Source: Saxibacter everestensis (GTDB lineage Bacteria > Actinomycetota > Actinomycetes > Actinomycetales > Brevibacteriaceae). Taken from it: a stretch of DNA of 64,000 nt. The notes under the pieces were generated by a model. It was not told the DNA's origin. It was given only the letters and a program-made list of their open reading frames with translations, and ran no database searches. Shown here piece after piece: positions 43,504-51,771 of the stretch (its first letter is position 1; the number at the start of each line of letters is the position of its first letter). The stretch lies in the NCBI RefSeq assembly GCF_025787225.1, contig NZ_CP090958.1, positions 2,280,550 through 2,344,549 on the forward strand. Reading direction: 5' to 3'. The position numbers were made by a program, and so were the translations under genes.

Positions 43504-44217
43504 TCAGCCGACTTGCTCGGCATAGGGGGCGTCGTCCTCGTCGTGGCCTTCGAGATCAGAATCGAGGGTAATCACCCCGTAGCTCCAGCCACGACGCCGA
43601 TAGACGACAGAAGGTTGTGAGGTTTCCGAGTCAACGAATAGATAGAAGTCGTGCCCGACAAGCTCCATTCGTGCCAGAGCATCGTCTAGGCTGATCGGCT
43701 GGCCAGGAAATACTTTCTCACGTACCAACACCGGACAGTCACCCTCGGCGTCGACCGGGCGATGATGTCCGTCCGCGGTGTCCTTCACCACATGGGTGGA
43801 TGGAGTTGGCGGGGCGGGAGCCGGCGTCTCGGAGGCTGGTGCTTCCTGGATTGCCGCTTCGGGTGGTAGTTCCGCAACCACTTCGGCTACGGATTGCGGA
43901 CGACGACGGCCGCGGTGCACCTTTTTGCGATCCCGGGACCTTCGCAGGCGTTCCATCAGCTTGCCAAACGACAAATCGAGAGCGGCGTACTTATCTGAGG
44001 CTGCGGCCTCTGCGCGAATCACGGGTCCTTTGGCCCAAACTGTCAGTTCGACTCGTTCGGAGGAGTCGGATTGCCGCGGGTTCTTCTCGTGCGTGACATG
44101 GACGTCAATTCGCTGAGCTCGCGGTGCCATTTGCTCAACCTTGGCCAGCTTCTCATTGAGGTGATCCCGAAAGCGATCCGGTACTGCGAGATTCCGGCCA
44201 GTTACAACAATGTCCAT
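43504..44217 (-). CDS. hpf: Long-form ribosome hibernation promoting factor
   Basis: A 237-residue long HPF that pairs two ribosomes into 100S dimers in stationary phase. The N-terminal S30AE domain (about residues 1-105, MDIVVTGRNLAVPDRFRDHLNEKL then ASDKYAALDLSFGKLMERLRR) binds the decoding region. A Pro/Ala linker follows, and the C-terminal dimerisation domain is VREKVFPGQPISLDDALARMELVGHDFYLFVDSETSQPSVVYRRRGW. The ATG at 44217 follows GGAGGAAA. The 315-bp upstream region should hold a regulated promoter, and a strong hairpin terminates transcription before the YcaQ-type gene. It sits beside comF as in mycobacteria. Identification is certain. Confidence 0.96.
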   Translation of the reverse strand: MDIVVTGRNLAVPDRFRDHLNEKLAKVEQMAPRAQRIDVHVTHEKNPRQSDSSERVELTVWAKGPVIRAEAAASDKYAALDLSFGKLMERLRRSRDRKKVHRGRRRPQSVAEVVAELPPEAAIQEAPASETPAPAPPTPSTHVVKDTADGHHRPVDAEGDCPVLVREKVFPGQPISLDDALARMELVGHDFYLFVDSETSQPSVVYRRRGWSYGVITLDSDLEGHDEDDAPYAEQVG

Positions 44218-44532
44218 GGGGGTTTCCTCCGCTCGTGAAACTTAAAAATTGATGCGCTTCAGGCACTTAGCGGCCCGGCCCCAGCGACAGTTAGGGGCGC
44301 TCGTCACCTCCTGCGTTGTTGCCCGCCGCTACGCGCCGCATTCCGCGCGCCGCTTCGGCGGTGATCCACAACGGAACGGCTCCAGCTCGCCGCATCGGTC
44401 TGGTCATTGCGTGACCAGGTCTGCCAATGCGCGGATAACTCGCTCCATAGGTAAAAGCTAGTCGAACGCCCGATGAATCTAAAGGGGAAACCGAAAATGA
44501 TTCGCCGTGCGTCGCCGGCAGAGAAACCTGGA
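44218..44532. other. Long intergenic region between comF and hpf
   Basis: 315 bp without a convincing gene, upstream of hpf on the minus strand. It holds a 7-bp hairpin CTGGTCA-TTGCG-TGACCAG at 44400-44418 and an AGGAGGTGACG stretch not followed by a sensible gene. A GTTT-N16-GGGCGT pair near the comF end only loosely resembles a general stress sigma promoter. An hpf leader or a regulated promoter is the likely content. Confidence 0.45.
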
Positions 44533-45285
44533 TCAACTAGATGTCTTTGTCGTCGCCGCGATGACGGCGGCGGCGTCCACCCGATGCCCGCCACCCGCAA
44601 GCGCCCGGGCGGCCTCCGCGAGGGTCGCCCCCGTCGTGATCACGTCGTCAACCAGGACTATGCTCGCCGGTCCGGCCGTCGCGTCGCGGCGTTTCCCGGA
44701 CGGAATCGGTAGCCGACGCCGGGCCACGGCCATCGACCCACTGACATTGCGTTGCCGGCCCACGGCGGACAGACCGACCTGATCCCGCACCGCTCTGCCG
44801 CTTCGGAGCATCGGGGCCACCCGAGCACGGATTCCGCTCGCTGCTAATTCTGTTGCGGCGCGGCGCGCACAGTCGGCAAGCACATCTGCCCCTCGCCGTC
44901 TGATGCTGCTTCGTGATGACGGGACCGGCACCAGCAGCAGTTCACCGCTCCGTCCGGTGCGGTCGTACTGCTCCTCCACCACCGCACTCAGGCTTATCGC
45001 CAGTGCGAGTCCGAGGTACTTTCTGAGGTCGCTCCGGCCGCCGTCCTTGTAAGCGACGATGATCGACTGCACCGAGCCCCGATACGGTGCCAGCGCCCAG
45101 CACGGGCGCCCGAAGTAGCGCGCTCCTGCTTCGGCCCGGAACGGCTCGCCCGCACAGTCCGCGGCGCAGTCAGAACACACAGCGATTCCCGGTTGACCGC
45201 AGCCCGCGCAGCTCGTCGGCAGGATCAGCTCGGTGAAGTCGTGGCATGCCCGCGACCAGAAGGTTGCTCGGTCCCGGAGTGTCAT
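44533..45285 (-). CDS. ComF family phosphoribosyltransferase-like protein
   Basis: A 250-residue ComF-type protein. An N-terminal zinc ribbon carries four cysteines (SCAGCGQPGIAVCSDCAAD), and the C-terminal phosphoribosyltransferase-like domain has the PRPP motif VLVDDVITTGATLAEA near the end and LLVPVPSSRSSIRRRGAD in front of it. ComF proteins help uptake of transforming DNA in competent bacteria, but actinobacterial ones lie beside hpf and are of unclear function. The ATG at 45285 is preferred on family length; a TTG at 45354 would add 23 residues. Neither start has a good ribosome site. It ends the lpqB-mtrB-mtrA strand run. The fold is certain; role is not. Confidence 0.83.
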   Translation of the reverse strand: MTLRDRATFWSRACHDFTELILPTSCAGCGQPGIAVCSDCAADCAGEPFRAEAGARYFGRPCWALAPYRGSVQSIIVAYKDGGRSDLRKYLGLALAISLSAVVEEQYDRTGRSGELLLVPVPSSRSSIRRRGADVLADCARRAATELAASGIRARVAPMLRSGRAVRDQVGLSAVGRQRNVSGSMAVARRRLPIPSGKRRDATAGPASIVLVDDVITTGATLAEAARALAGGGHRVDAAAVIAATTKTSS

Positions 45286-45379
45286 CAACCGATGATGCGC
45301 CGCCAGGGAACGATAGCCGACTGGTCCGAGCCAAGCTGTGGAAAAGGCTGTCAACCGCTGGGCCTGTGCCGACAGCTAC

Positions 45380-47086
45380 TCAGCCGGGGTAGGACGGATC
45401 GGATCCCTTGATGTCGAGCAGTTCCTGCCACGATCCACCTGAGCGCGAGTACAACTTTCCGGCCGCGGTGCCGGCATACATGCTCTGGCCATCCGAGCTT
45501 GCCGTGATGCTCTGAATCTCCGGTACCGTCCCCAGCTCGCTCATCGGTCCGCCGACAACGAGGCGCCACGGCGCGAAGTCCGTCTCGCTGGTCAGCCGGC
45601 CCACCAGAGCCAGCTCGGTGTCACCGGCCCAGCTGATGTCCTTCACATCGTCGAACCGGGTGGAGATATCGACCGGCGAGTTCAGTCCGCTCGGTTCACC
45701 GGCCGACTCGTAGCGAATCCCGGTGACGTTGATCGACGACTGGCCGCCCGTGCCAACGGACAGTACGGCGATACGGGCGCCGTCCCGCGAAATCTGCACG
45801 GCCTTCAGCTCCCGGTCAGCCAACCAGGGCGCCGAGATCGTCACTGGCTTACCATCCCCGCTGATAGCGATCAGGTTGCCCTCGTTGTCCGCCTCACCGG
45901 TCCACAGCCAATCGCGCGGTGCGTAAGATGGTGCGACGAATGACTTTCCTTCCGCAAGGACCCGGATATCGGCCGGATCGTCGGTGCCGACCTCGTAGAG
46001 CTTCTTTCCGCCATCGCCAAGGAACGCGTACCTGTTGCCGGCCAGGGAGGCCGCTGGCCGGCTGGGTTTCAGCTCGGCGAGGCTTGGCACGCCCGAGATC
46101 GGATCGACCTGCGTCGCGGACACCTGCCTGAGCTGACCGTCGGCCACAACGACCGGCTCCCCTTCGACCTGTGGATTGCTCTGCGCCTCCTGCTCCGGAG
46201 TGGAGCCGAACTCGCTACTACCGGCAAACACCTCGACACTCTGGATCGATGGAATCTGCCTCAGGGTTGCCTCGATCTGCTGGCGCATAAGAGACTTCTG
46301 GTCGTTGGACACATCCTGGGCGGCGTCGTCCAGGGTCACCGTTGCCTTGCCGTTCAGGGTGGTTACTGCTTTGAGCGGAAGCTTGGTTCCTTCCGGGAAG
46401 GCGGAAATCGCCGCTCCGCCCAGCCAGGACACCGGGCCGTCCAGAAGAGCCTGCACCAGGTCCGTCGCCGCAGCCGTCCGCTTAATGAACCAGCGAACGT
46501 CCGGCACAAGGTAGTCGTAGCCCGAGTCATAGAAATAGACGGAGTAGGCGTCGAACACGCTCTCGAACATCGATTCGGACAACACAATGCCGTTGGGAAC
46601 CGAGGAAATTCGCCATTGCCCGTCGACTTTCGTCAGTCCGAACATCTGCTTCGTCGACTTGCCTGCCGCAGCCGCCGTGTAGCGGCCTTCGCTATCGACG
46701 GTGGCAGCTATCGGGATGTCGATTGAATACTCCTGCCCTTCCTCGGCGATTCCGCCCCGGATGTCGTTCAGGTATTCTCCGCGCGGATAGATGGAGACGC
46801 TCTCCAGCGGGTTCCACGTTGCGGCGGCGCCCTGGGTCAGGAACTTCTTGGCCACCGCAAAATTGTTCGCTGTGCCCTCGGCGGCAGCGATGAATCCACG
46901 GACGATCTTATTCGGATCGGCGCCCTTTTCCGGGCCGGAGGCACTGATCTGAGATCGGGCATCCTCGTCGCTTGTCCCCGGGTCTCCGACGCCGACCGGC
47001 CCGGAGGTCGGGATGCCGGCGCAACCGGACAGAACCAGCAGCAACATCGTGATGCCCACAACCAGGGCGCGAAATGAACTAAGCAT
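45380..47086 (-). CDS. lpqB: LpqB lipoprotein, partner of MtrAB
   Basis: A 568-residue lipoprotein with lipobox LLLVLSGC (Cys22) after a signal helix, a GerMN domain in the middle (about residues 220-310, including AVTTLNGKATVTLDDAAQDVS) and a C-terminal beta-propeller region (LAELKPSRPAASLAGNRYAFLG onward). LpqB is the conserved outer partner of the MtrB sensor and influences MtrA phosphorylation and cell wall metabolism. The ATG at 47086 overlaps the MtrB stop by 8 bp, so the three genes are co-translated. It is typical in length (about 580 in mycobacteria). Identification is certain. Confidence 0.94.
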   Translation of the reverse strand: MLSSFRALVVGITMLLLVLSGCAGIPTSGPVGVGDPGTSDEDARSQISASGPEKGADPNKIVRGFIAAAEGTANNFAVAKKFLTQGAAATWNPLESVSIYPRGEYLNDIRGGIAEEGQEYSIDIPIAATVDSEGRYTAAAAGKSTKQMFGLTKVDGQWRISSVPNGIVLSESMFESVFDAYSVYFYDSGYDYLVPDVRWFIKRTAAATDLVQALLDGPVSWLGGAAISAFPEGTKLPLKAVTTLNGKATVTLDDAAQDVSNDQKSLMRQQIEATLRQIPSIQSVEVFAGSSEFGSTPEQEAQSNPQVEGEPVVVADGQLRQVSATQVDPISGVPSLAELKPSRPAASLAGNRYAFLGDGGKKLYEVGTDDPADIRVLAEGKSFVAPSYAPRDWLWTGEADNEGNLIAISGDGKPVTISAPWLADRELKAVQISRDGARIAVLSVGTGGQSSINVTGIRYESAGEPSGLNSPVDISTRFDDVKDISWAGDTELALVGRLTSETDFAPWRLVVGGPMSELGTVPEIQSITASSDGQSMYAGTAAGKLYSRSGGSWQELLDIKGSDPSYPG

Positions 47087-48851
47087 GGTTATCCCTCGGA
47101 TTACTCGACGATTCCCTGCTGTTCAGGCTGGTTTCGGCTCTGACCGGGAGCACCGGCAGGCTGCCGGTATTCAGCCGGACGGAGGAGTCGCTGGACAGCG
47201 GTTCGATCACTTCATCGTCTTTCCTTGCCGCACTGCTGGCGTCGGCGGGCGGCAGCGGCAGCGGCGACGTTTCGAGTTCATGACCCGGCCGCCGCGGAAT
47301 GGTGAGCCGGAAACAGGAACCCTCCCCCGGCCTCCCCCAGGCCTGCAGCCATCCGGCGTGCAGGTGGGCGTCTTCCAGGGATATTGCCAGCCCGAGTCCG
47401 GTGCCACCAAGCGTTCGCTGCCGAGCGGGATCGGCGCGCCAGAAGCGGTCGAAGACCCGTTCTACCTGTGAGCGGTCCATGCCGACTCCATGGTCGCGCA
47501 CGCTCACCGCGACCGCGTCTGCGTCCGCGGCGAGGTAGATGTCAACAGGCTTTCCTTCGCTGTGTTCGATCGCATTCACAACCAGGTTACGGACGATCCG
47601 TTCGATCCGGCGTGAATCGATGGCCGCCATCATCGGAGCGGACGGGCCGTGAATGATGACCGGCGTTCCCGCTTGCTCAGCCACCACTTCCACCGATTCC
47701 ACTACCTTGTTGACCACGCTGACCAGGTCGTCGGCCGCCGCGTCAAGCGCAGCAGCCCCGGCGTCGAAACGGCTGATCTCCAGCAGGTCGGCCAGCAGTG
47801 CCTCGAATCGCTGCACTTGGGAGTGCAGCAGCTCGGCGCTCCGGGCCGTCACCGGGTCGAAGTCCTCACGTGCCTCGTACATCAGTTCGCCGGCGATCCG
47901 GATCGTCGTCAGTGGCGTCCGTAGTTCGTGTGACACGTCGGAGACGAAGCGGCGCTGCAGCACGGACAGCGCTTCCATCCGGGTGATCTGGTCCTGCAGC
48001 GCGGAGGCCATGTCGTTGAACGACCTGGCCAGCGTCGCGAGCTCGTCCTCGCCGTGAACGGGCATCCGCCTGTCCAGGTCGCCGCTGGCCAAAGTGTGCG
48101 AAACGTCGGCGGCGACCCTGACCGGTCGGACCACGATATTTGCAACGGTCCAGGCGATCGCGGCGACCAGCACGATGAGCACCAGGCCGGAGATGACCAT
48201 GGCGCGCTGGACGAATTCAAGTGTGTTCTGCTCCTCGGTCAGGTCCGAGATGACATAGAGCTGGAACTGACCGGCCCCCGGAATAGTAACAAGGGTGCCG
48301 ATCGCGAGGCCCGGATCGACCGAACCGTCGTAGTTACTGAGTTCCATCGCCTGGTAACGCTGCTCGCCGCCTGCGTCCTTCACCGATTCGATCAGGTCCG
48401 GCGATAGCTGTTTCACCGAGTACGGCGGTTTGTTCTTCTGGGTTTCCGATATCGGCGAGACGCTGGTGGCGCCCTCCATTGGTTCCAGCGCCACCGCGCG
48501 CAGCGGCAGGGTCGAGCTGGACATCTGGTCGGCAAGCGTGGTCCGAAGGGTGGTGGACAGATCGCCCTGGGACGTCGCCGCCTCATCGTCGGAAAACGCA
48601 TTGAGCTGCTGGGCGAACTGGTCGGTGATCTTTGTCGCGGAGCTCAAACGCTTCTCGAAGAGGCCTTTGGCGATTTCCTGCGACATGTAGGTTCCCACGC
48701 CGTAGATCGCGAACGAGGTCAACAGGATGGTCGCGGCCACCACCCGAAACTGCAGGGAGCGACGGATAAGCGAAACAACCCAGCGCCATCCCTTACCTAT
48801 GGCCCGGGCACAGCTGCCCAACCAGGTACCAATGGCTGGGCGATTGCTCAC
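47079..48851 (-). CDS. mtrB: Sensor histidine kinase MtrB
   Basis: A 590-residue membrane sensor kinase of the MtrAB system, which controls division, cell wall hydrolases and osmotic response. Two transmembrane helices flank an extracytoplasmic sensor domain (about residues 28-50 and 200-225). A HAMP domain follows (VRPVRVAADVSHTLASGDLDRRMPV), then HisKA with FVSDVSHELRTPLTTIRIAGE (phospho-His near residue 310) and a HATPase with NLVVNAIEHSEGKPV, DHGVGMDRSQ and GGTGLGLAISLEDAH. The GTG at 48851 overlaps the MtrA stop as GTGA, so it is coupled. Identification is certain. Confidence 0.96.
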   Translation of the reverse strand: MSNRPAIGTWLGSCARAIGKGWRWVVSLIRRSLQFRVVAATILLTSFAIYGVGTYMSQEIAKGLFEKRLSSATKITDQFAQQLNAFSDDEAATSQGDLSTTLRTTLADQMSSSTLPLRAVALEPMEGATSVSPISETQKNKPPYSVKQLSPDLIESVKDAGGEQRYQAMELSNYDGSVDPGLAIGTLVTIPGAGQFQLYVISDLTEEQNTLEFVQRAMVISGLVLIVLVAAIAWTVANIVVRPVRVAADVSHTLASGDLDRRMPVHGEDELATLARSFNDMASALQDQITRMEALSVLQRRFVSDVSHELRTPLTTIRIAGELMYEAREDFDPVTARSAELLHSQVQRFEALLADLLEISRFDAGAAALDAAADDLVSVVNKVVESVEVVAEQAGTPVIIHGPSAPMMAAIDSRRIERIVRNLVVNAIEHSEGKPVDIYLAADADAVAVSVRDHGVGMDRSQVERVFDRFWRADPARQRTLGGTGLGLAISLEDAHLHAGWLQAWGRPGEGSCFRLTIPRRPGHELETSPLPLPPADASSAARKDDEVIEPLSSDSSVRLNTGSLPVLPVRAETSLNSRESSSNPRDNHA

Positions 48852-49528
48852 GTTCCCTGGCCCGCCCGATATCCCACGCCACGAACGGTGACCACGATGT
48901 CAGGCTTCTCCGGATCACGTTCGATCTTGGACCGCAGCCGTTGCACGTGCACGTTGACCAGCCGGGTGTCGGCGGCGTGCCGGTAACCCCAGACCTCCTC
49001 GAGCAACACCTCGCGGCTGAATACCTGCCAGGGCTTGCGCGCGAGCGCGACAAGCAGGTCGAACTCAAGCGGGGTGAGGTTCACCGGCTTGCCGGCCCGG
49101 ATCACTGAATGCCCAGCCACATCGATCTGCACGTCGCCGACGGTCAGCATTTCCGGCGCGACGTGGTCGGTTATCCGCAGCCGGGCACGCACCCGGGCGA
49201 TCAGCTCTTTCGGCTTGAACGGCTTGGGCACATAGTCATCGGCTCCTGACTCGAGGCCAAGCACGACGTCGACAGTGTCGGACTTAGCCGTCAGCATCAC
49301 GACCGGCACCCCCGATTCCGCCCGGATCTCGCGGCAAACCTCGAGGCCGTCCTTTCCGGGCAGCATCAGATCGAGCAGCACCAGATCGGGGCGAACCCGC
49401 CGGAACGTGTCCAGGGCGGCGTCGCCGTGGGCGCAGAAAAACGACTCAAACCCTTCACTTTTCAGGACGATGCCGATCATCTCGGCGAGAGCGGTGTCGT
49501 CGTCGACGACCAGAATGCGACCTTTCAT
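48848..49528 (-). CDS. mtrA: Response regulator MtrA (OmpR family)
   Basis: A 226-residue OmpR-type regulator. The receiver domain has the acidic pocket VVDDD (residues 7-11), phospho-Asp53 in LVLLDLMLP, and Lys in KPFKPKEL. The C-terminal winged helix contains LTPLEFDLLVALARKPWQVFSREVLLEEVWGY and TRLVNVHVQRLRSKIE, which contacts DNA. Length matches mycobacterial MtrA (228 residues). The ATG at 49528 is chosen, although the only purine-rich stretch, ATAGGGG, lies very close to it; a TTG at 49546 would add six residues. It is divergent from the PQ-rich membrane gene with 132 bp shared. It heads the mtrA-mtrB-lpqB operon. Identification is certain. Confidence 0.97.
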   Translation of the reverse strand: MKGRILVVDDDTALAEMIGIVLKSEGFESFFCAHGDAALDTFRRVRPDLVLLDLMLPGKDGLEVCREIRAESGVPVVMLTAKSDTVDVVLGLESGADDYVPKPFKPKELIARVRARLRITDHVAPEMLTVGDVQIDVAGHSVIRAGKPVNLTPLEFDLLVALARKPWQVFSREVLLEEVWGYRHAADTRLVNVHVQRLRSKIERDPEKPDIVVTVRGVGYRAGQGT

Positions 49529-49660
49529 ACCCCTATGTTCTCTCAAACCCGGTCAGAATCGTGCATCACCCCACGGCCGCGTCGGCTTTCATGGCACGAT
49601 AGGAGTCGACGAGGACCGAAGTTGACTCGACGATAGATGACGAAGCCGAAGGGAAATTGC

Positions 49661-51073
49661 GTGACGACACCTCCGCATCACGATCCCCGTCCGCAGCCCC
49701 AGTACGGCCAGTACACCCCGCAGGAGCAAGACGCACCGCAGCCAAATCCATCGGGCCAGCCCACGCCACAGGGACAGCCGGCACCACAGGGACATGGCAG
49801 CCAGCCCACGCCACAGGGACAGCCGGCACCACAGGGACATGGCAGCCAGCCCGCGCCACAGCAGCAGGTCAGGCCGCAGCCCCAGTACGGCCAGTACGCG
49901 CCACAGGGGCAGGGCAGCCCACAGGGACAGCCCACCCCACAGAGTCAGGGCAGCCAGCCCGCCGCCCCACAGCAGCAAGGCGCCCCACAGCCAAATCCGT
50001 GGGGCCAGTCCGGCTCCTGGGAACAGCCCGCCCGCTGGGGCGCACCGCAGAACCAGGGCCAGACTCCGGGGGCAGCAAGCGGCTCGGGCTACCGGCCCGC
50101 ACCGAAACCGGGACTCGTTCCACTGCGTCCGCTGAAGCTGGGCGAAATTCTGGACGGCGGCTTCCAGGCGATTCGAAAGAACCCGAAGCTGATGCTTGGC
50201 CTGCCGACGATAGTGCTCGGGATCACCCTGCTTATCGGCGCCGGCATCACCGTCGGCTTCGTTGCCCTATTCGGCAGTCAGCTGGCCAACTCGCCGCTGA
50301 CCGACGAGGCCGAACTCGGCGTCTCGGTGCTCTTTCAGGCGGTGAGCGTGGTGTCGGGGATAGTGATTTCGTTTGGCACGCAGCTCGTCTCCGGCTTTCT
50401 CGTGCTCTATATCTCCCGTGCGGTGCTGGGCGAGTCACTGACGATCAGCGAAGTGTGGCAGAAACTCAAACCCCGGGTCTGGGCTCTGCTCGGCCTATTA
50501 CTGCTGCTGACCGCCGCGGCCCTCCTATCCGGAGCCATTCTCGCGGCACCGGTGGTTCTGCTCGCCGTCGCCGGATCCGGTGTGGCCGCTGCCGTGATCG
50601 GCGTCCTGCTGGGACTGCTCTGGCTGCTCGCCCTAATGTTCTTCGGCATCCGCTTCGCGCTGTCGGCTTGCTGCCTGGTGCTGGAGAACGTTGGCATCAT
50701 CGTCTCGCTCAGGCGATCCTGGCAGCTGACGGCGAGAGGGTTCTGGCGTTTCACCGGCATCTTCCTGTTGTGCTACCTGCTCATTTCCATCGTGGTAAGC
50801 ATCATCACCACCCCGCTGACATTTGTCGGCAGTATCTTCGTCGGCGTGATCTCGTTTGCGGTCGGAGACAATGAGGCCGCTCTTATAGTCATCGTGGTCA
50901 TAGCGGTAATCCTCTACGCCGCGGTCACCATCGTGGCATCGGCCCTGCAAGCGAGCTATCTTGCCGCAACAACGTCCCTGCTGTATCTCGACCAGCGCAT
51001 GCGCCTCGAGGGGCTCGATGTCCAGCTGCTCGAAGAAGCAGACCTGATTGCCAGGCGAAGCCCGGAGCAATGA
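49661..51073 (+). CDS. PQ-rich multi-pass membrane protein (glycerophosphodiesterase-type membrane domain)
   Basis: A 470-residue protein. The first 150 residues are almost only Pro, Gln, Gly, Ala and Ser with repeated APQGHGSQP units and QPQYGQY motifs, probably disordered and cytoplasmic. The rest has about six hydrophobic stretches, starting after LVPLRPLKLGEILDGGFQAIRKNPKLMLG, a pattern found in the membrane domain of glycerophosphodiester phosphodiesterase-type proteins of actinobacteria. No phosphodiesterase catalytic domain is present. The GTG at 49661 has GAAGGGA six bases upstream; an ATG at 49637 is less likely. Its stop overlaps the DUF4129 gene as ATGA, so it heads a coupled run. 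It faces mtrA. The membrane domain is recognised; the role is unknown. Confidence 0.82.
   Translation: MTTPPHHDPRPQPQYGQYTPQEQDAPQPNPSGQPTPQGQPAPQGHGSQPTPQGQPAPQGHGSQPAPQQQVRPQPQYGQYAPQGQGSPQGQPTPQSQGSQPAAPQQQGAPQPNPWGQSGSWEQPARWGAPQNQGQTPGAASGSGYRPAPKPGLVPLRPLKLGEILDGGFQAIRKNPKLMLGLPTIVLGITLLIGAGITVGFVALFGSQLANSPLTDEAELGVSVLFQAVSVVSGIVISFGTQLVSGFLVLYISRAVLGESLTISEVWQKLKPRVWALLGLLLLLTAAALLSGAILAAPVVLLAVAGSGVAAAVIGVLLGLLWLLALMFFGIRFALSACCLVLENVGIIVSLRRSWQLTARGFWRFTGIFLLCYLLISIVVSIITTPLTFVGSIFVGVISFAVGDNEAALIVIVVIAVILYAAVTIVASALQASYLAATTSLLYLDQRMRLEGLDVQLLEEADLIARRSPEQ
49756..49862 (+). repeat. 45-bp perfect tandem repeat in the PQ-rich protein
   Basis: Units 49756-49800 and 49801-49845 are identical base for base, and a third copy starts with one change (49846-49862). 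Each codes for 15 residues including APQGHGSQPTPQGQP. Perfect identity suggests a recent duplication. Confidence 0.9.
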
Positions 51074-51771
51074 CGATGCAGTTGTCGCTTTACTCCCTCG
51101 TATCCGGGGCAACGCCGGACTCCGACCCGCCCCTGCAACCCTCCGACGACGAAGCGCGCAGGTGGGTACTGGAAGAACTGGGAAAGCCGGAATATCGCCA
51201 GGGCGACGTCACGCTACTTGAACGGATCGGCGCCACAATCGAGAGGTTCTTCTCGTCGTTTGACGGGCCAGGGGTACCCGTCTCACCGGTCGGCGTCGTC
51301 ATCCTGATCGTCGTCGTCGTCGGCCTGATCGGTGTCGCCGTCTGGTGGGCCGGCAAGCCCCGGCGGCGTGGCCTGGGAGCATCGGCGAACGCCGTATTCG
51401 ATGTCGACTCGACGTTGAGTGCTGCCGCGCACCGCAACCTGGCGGAGCGAGCGGCCCGGATTGGTGACTGGCAGGTCGCCATCCGGGAAAGGTTCCGCGC
51501 CATCGCCCGCGAGTTGGAGGAGCGGACCATCATCGAACCGAGGCCTGGACGCACCGCGCACGAAATCGCCACCGAAGCCGGTCCGATCCTGCCTGAGATA
51601 GCGGATCGTCTGCTTGGCGGAGCCGGAATATTCGACGATGTCTGCTACGGCTCCCGGCCTGCGTCCGCAGCCCAGTACGGCGAACTGAAATCACTTGATC
51701 AGTCGACCGCGAAGGCCAAGCCCGAATTCGATGCCGCGGCTCCGGCCGCGGGCTGGGCCGGACCGCAATGA
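51070..51771 (+). CDS. DUF4129 membrane protein
   Basis: A 233-residue protein with an N-terminal polar part containing a conserved AR-containing helix (SDDEARRWVLEELGKPEYRQ), one transmembrane helix at about residues 74-96, and a cytoplasmic DUF4129 domain (AHRNLAERAARIGDWQVAIRERFRAIARELEERTII, then PGRTAHEIATEAG). The family accompanies MoxR-DUF58 operons. It overlaps both neighbours as ATGA, starting at 51070 and ending at 51771, so its expression is locked to the run. It is probably part of a membrane complex linked to transglutaminase-like or wall functions elsewhere, but its work is not established. Confidence 0.88.
   Translation: MTMQLSLYSLVSGATPDSDPPLQPSDDEARRWVLEELGKPEYRQGDVTLLERIGATIERFFSSFDGPGVPVSPVGVVILIVVVVGLIGVAVWWAGKPRRRGLGASANAVFDVDSTLSAAAHRNLAERAARIGDWQVAIRERFRAIARELEERTIIEPRPGRTAHEIATEAGPILPEIADRLLGGAGIFDDVCYGSRPASAAQYGELKSLDQSTAKAKPEFDAAAPAAGWAGPQ

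Noticed and set aside
44218-44532. A general stress sigma factor (GTTT-N-GGGTAT type) promoter for hpf.
   Set aside because: The best match has GGGCGT for the -10 part, which is too weak to claim.
44291-44536. 81-codon minus-strand frame between comF and hpf.
   Set aside because: It overlaps the comF end, has no clear ribosome site and reads like translated intergenic DNA.
49756-49862. CRISPR-like array in the repeated region.
   Set aside because: The units are contiguous, in frame, without spacers, and lie inside a coding sequence.
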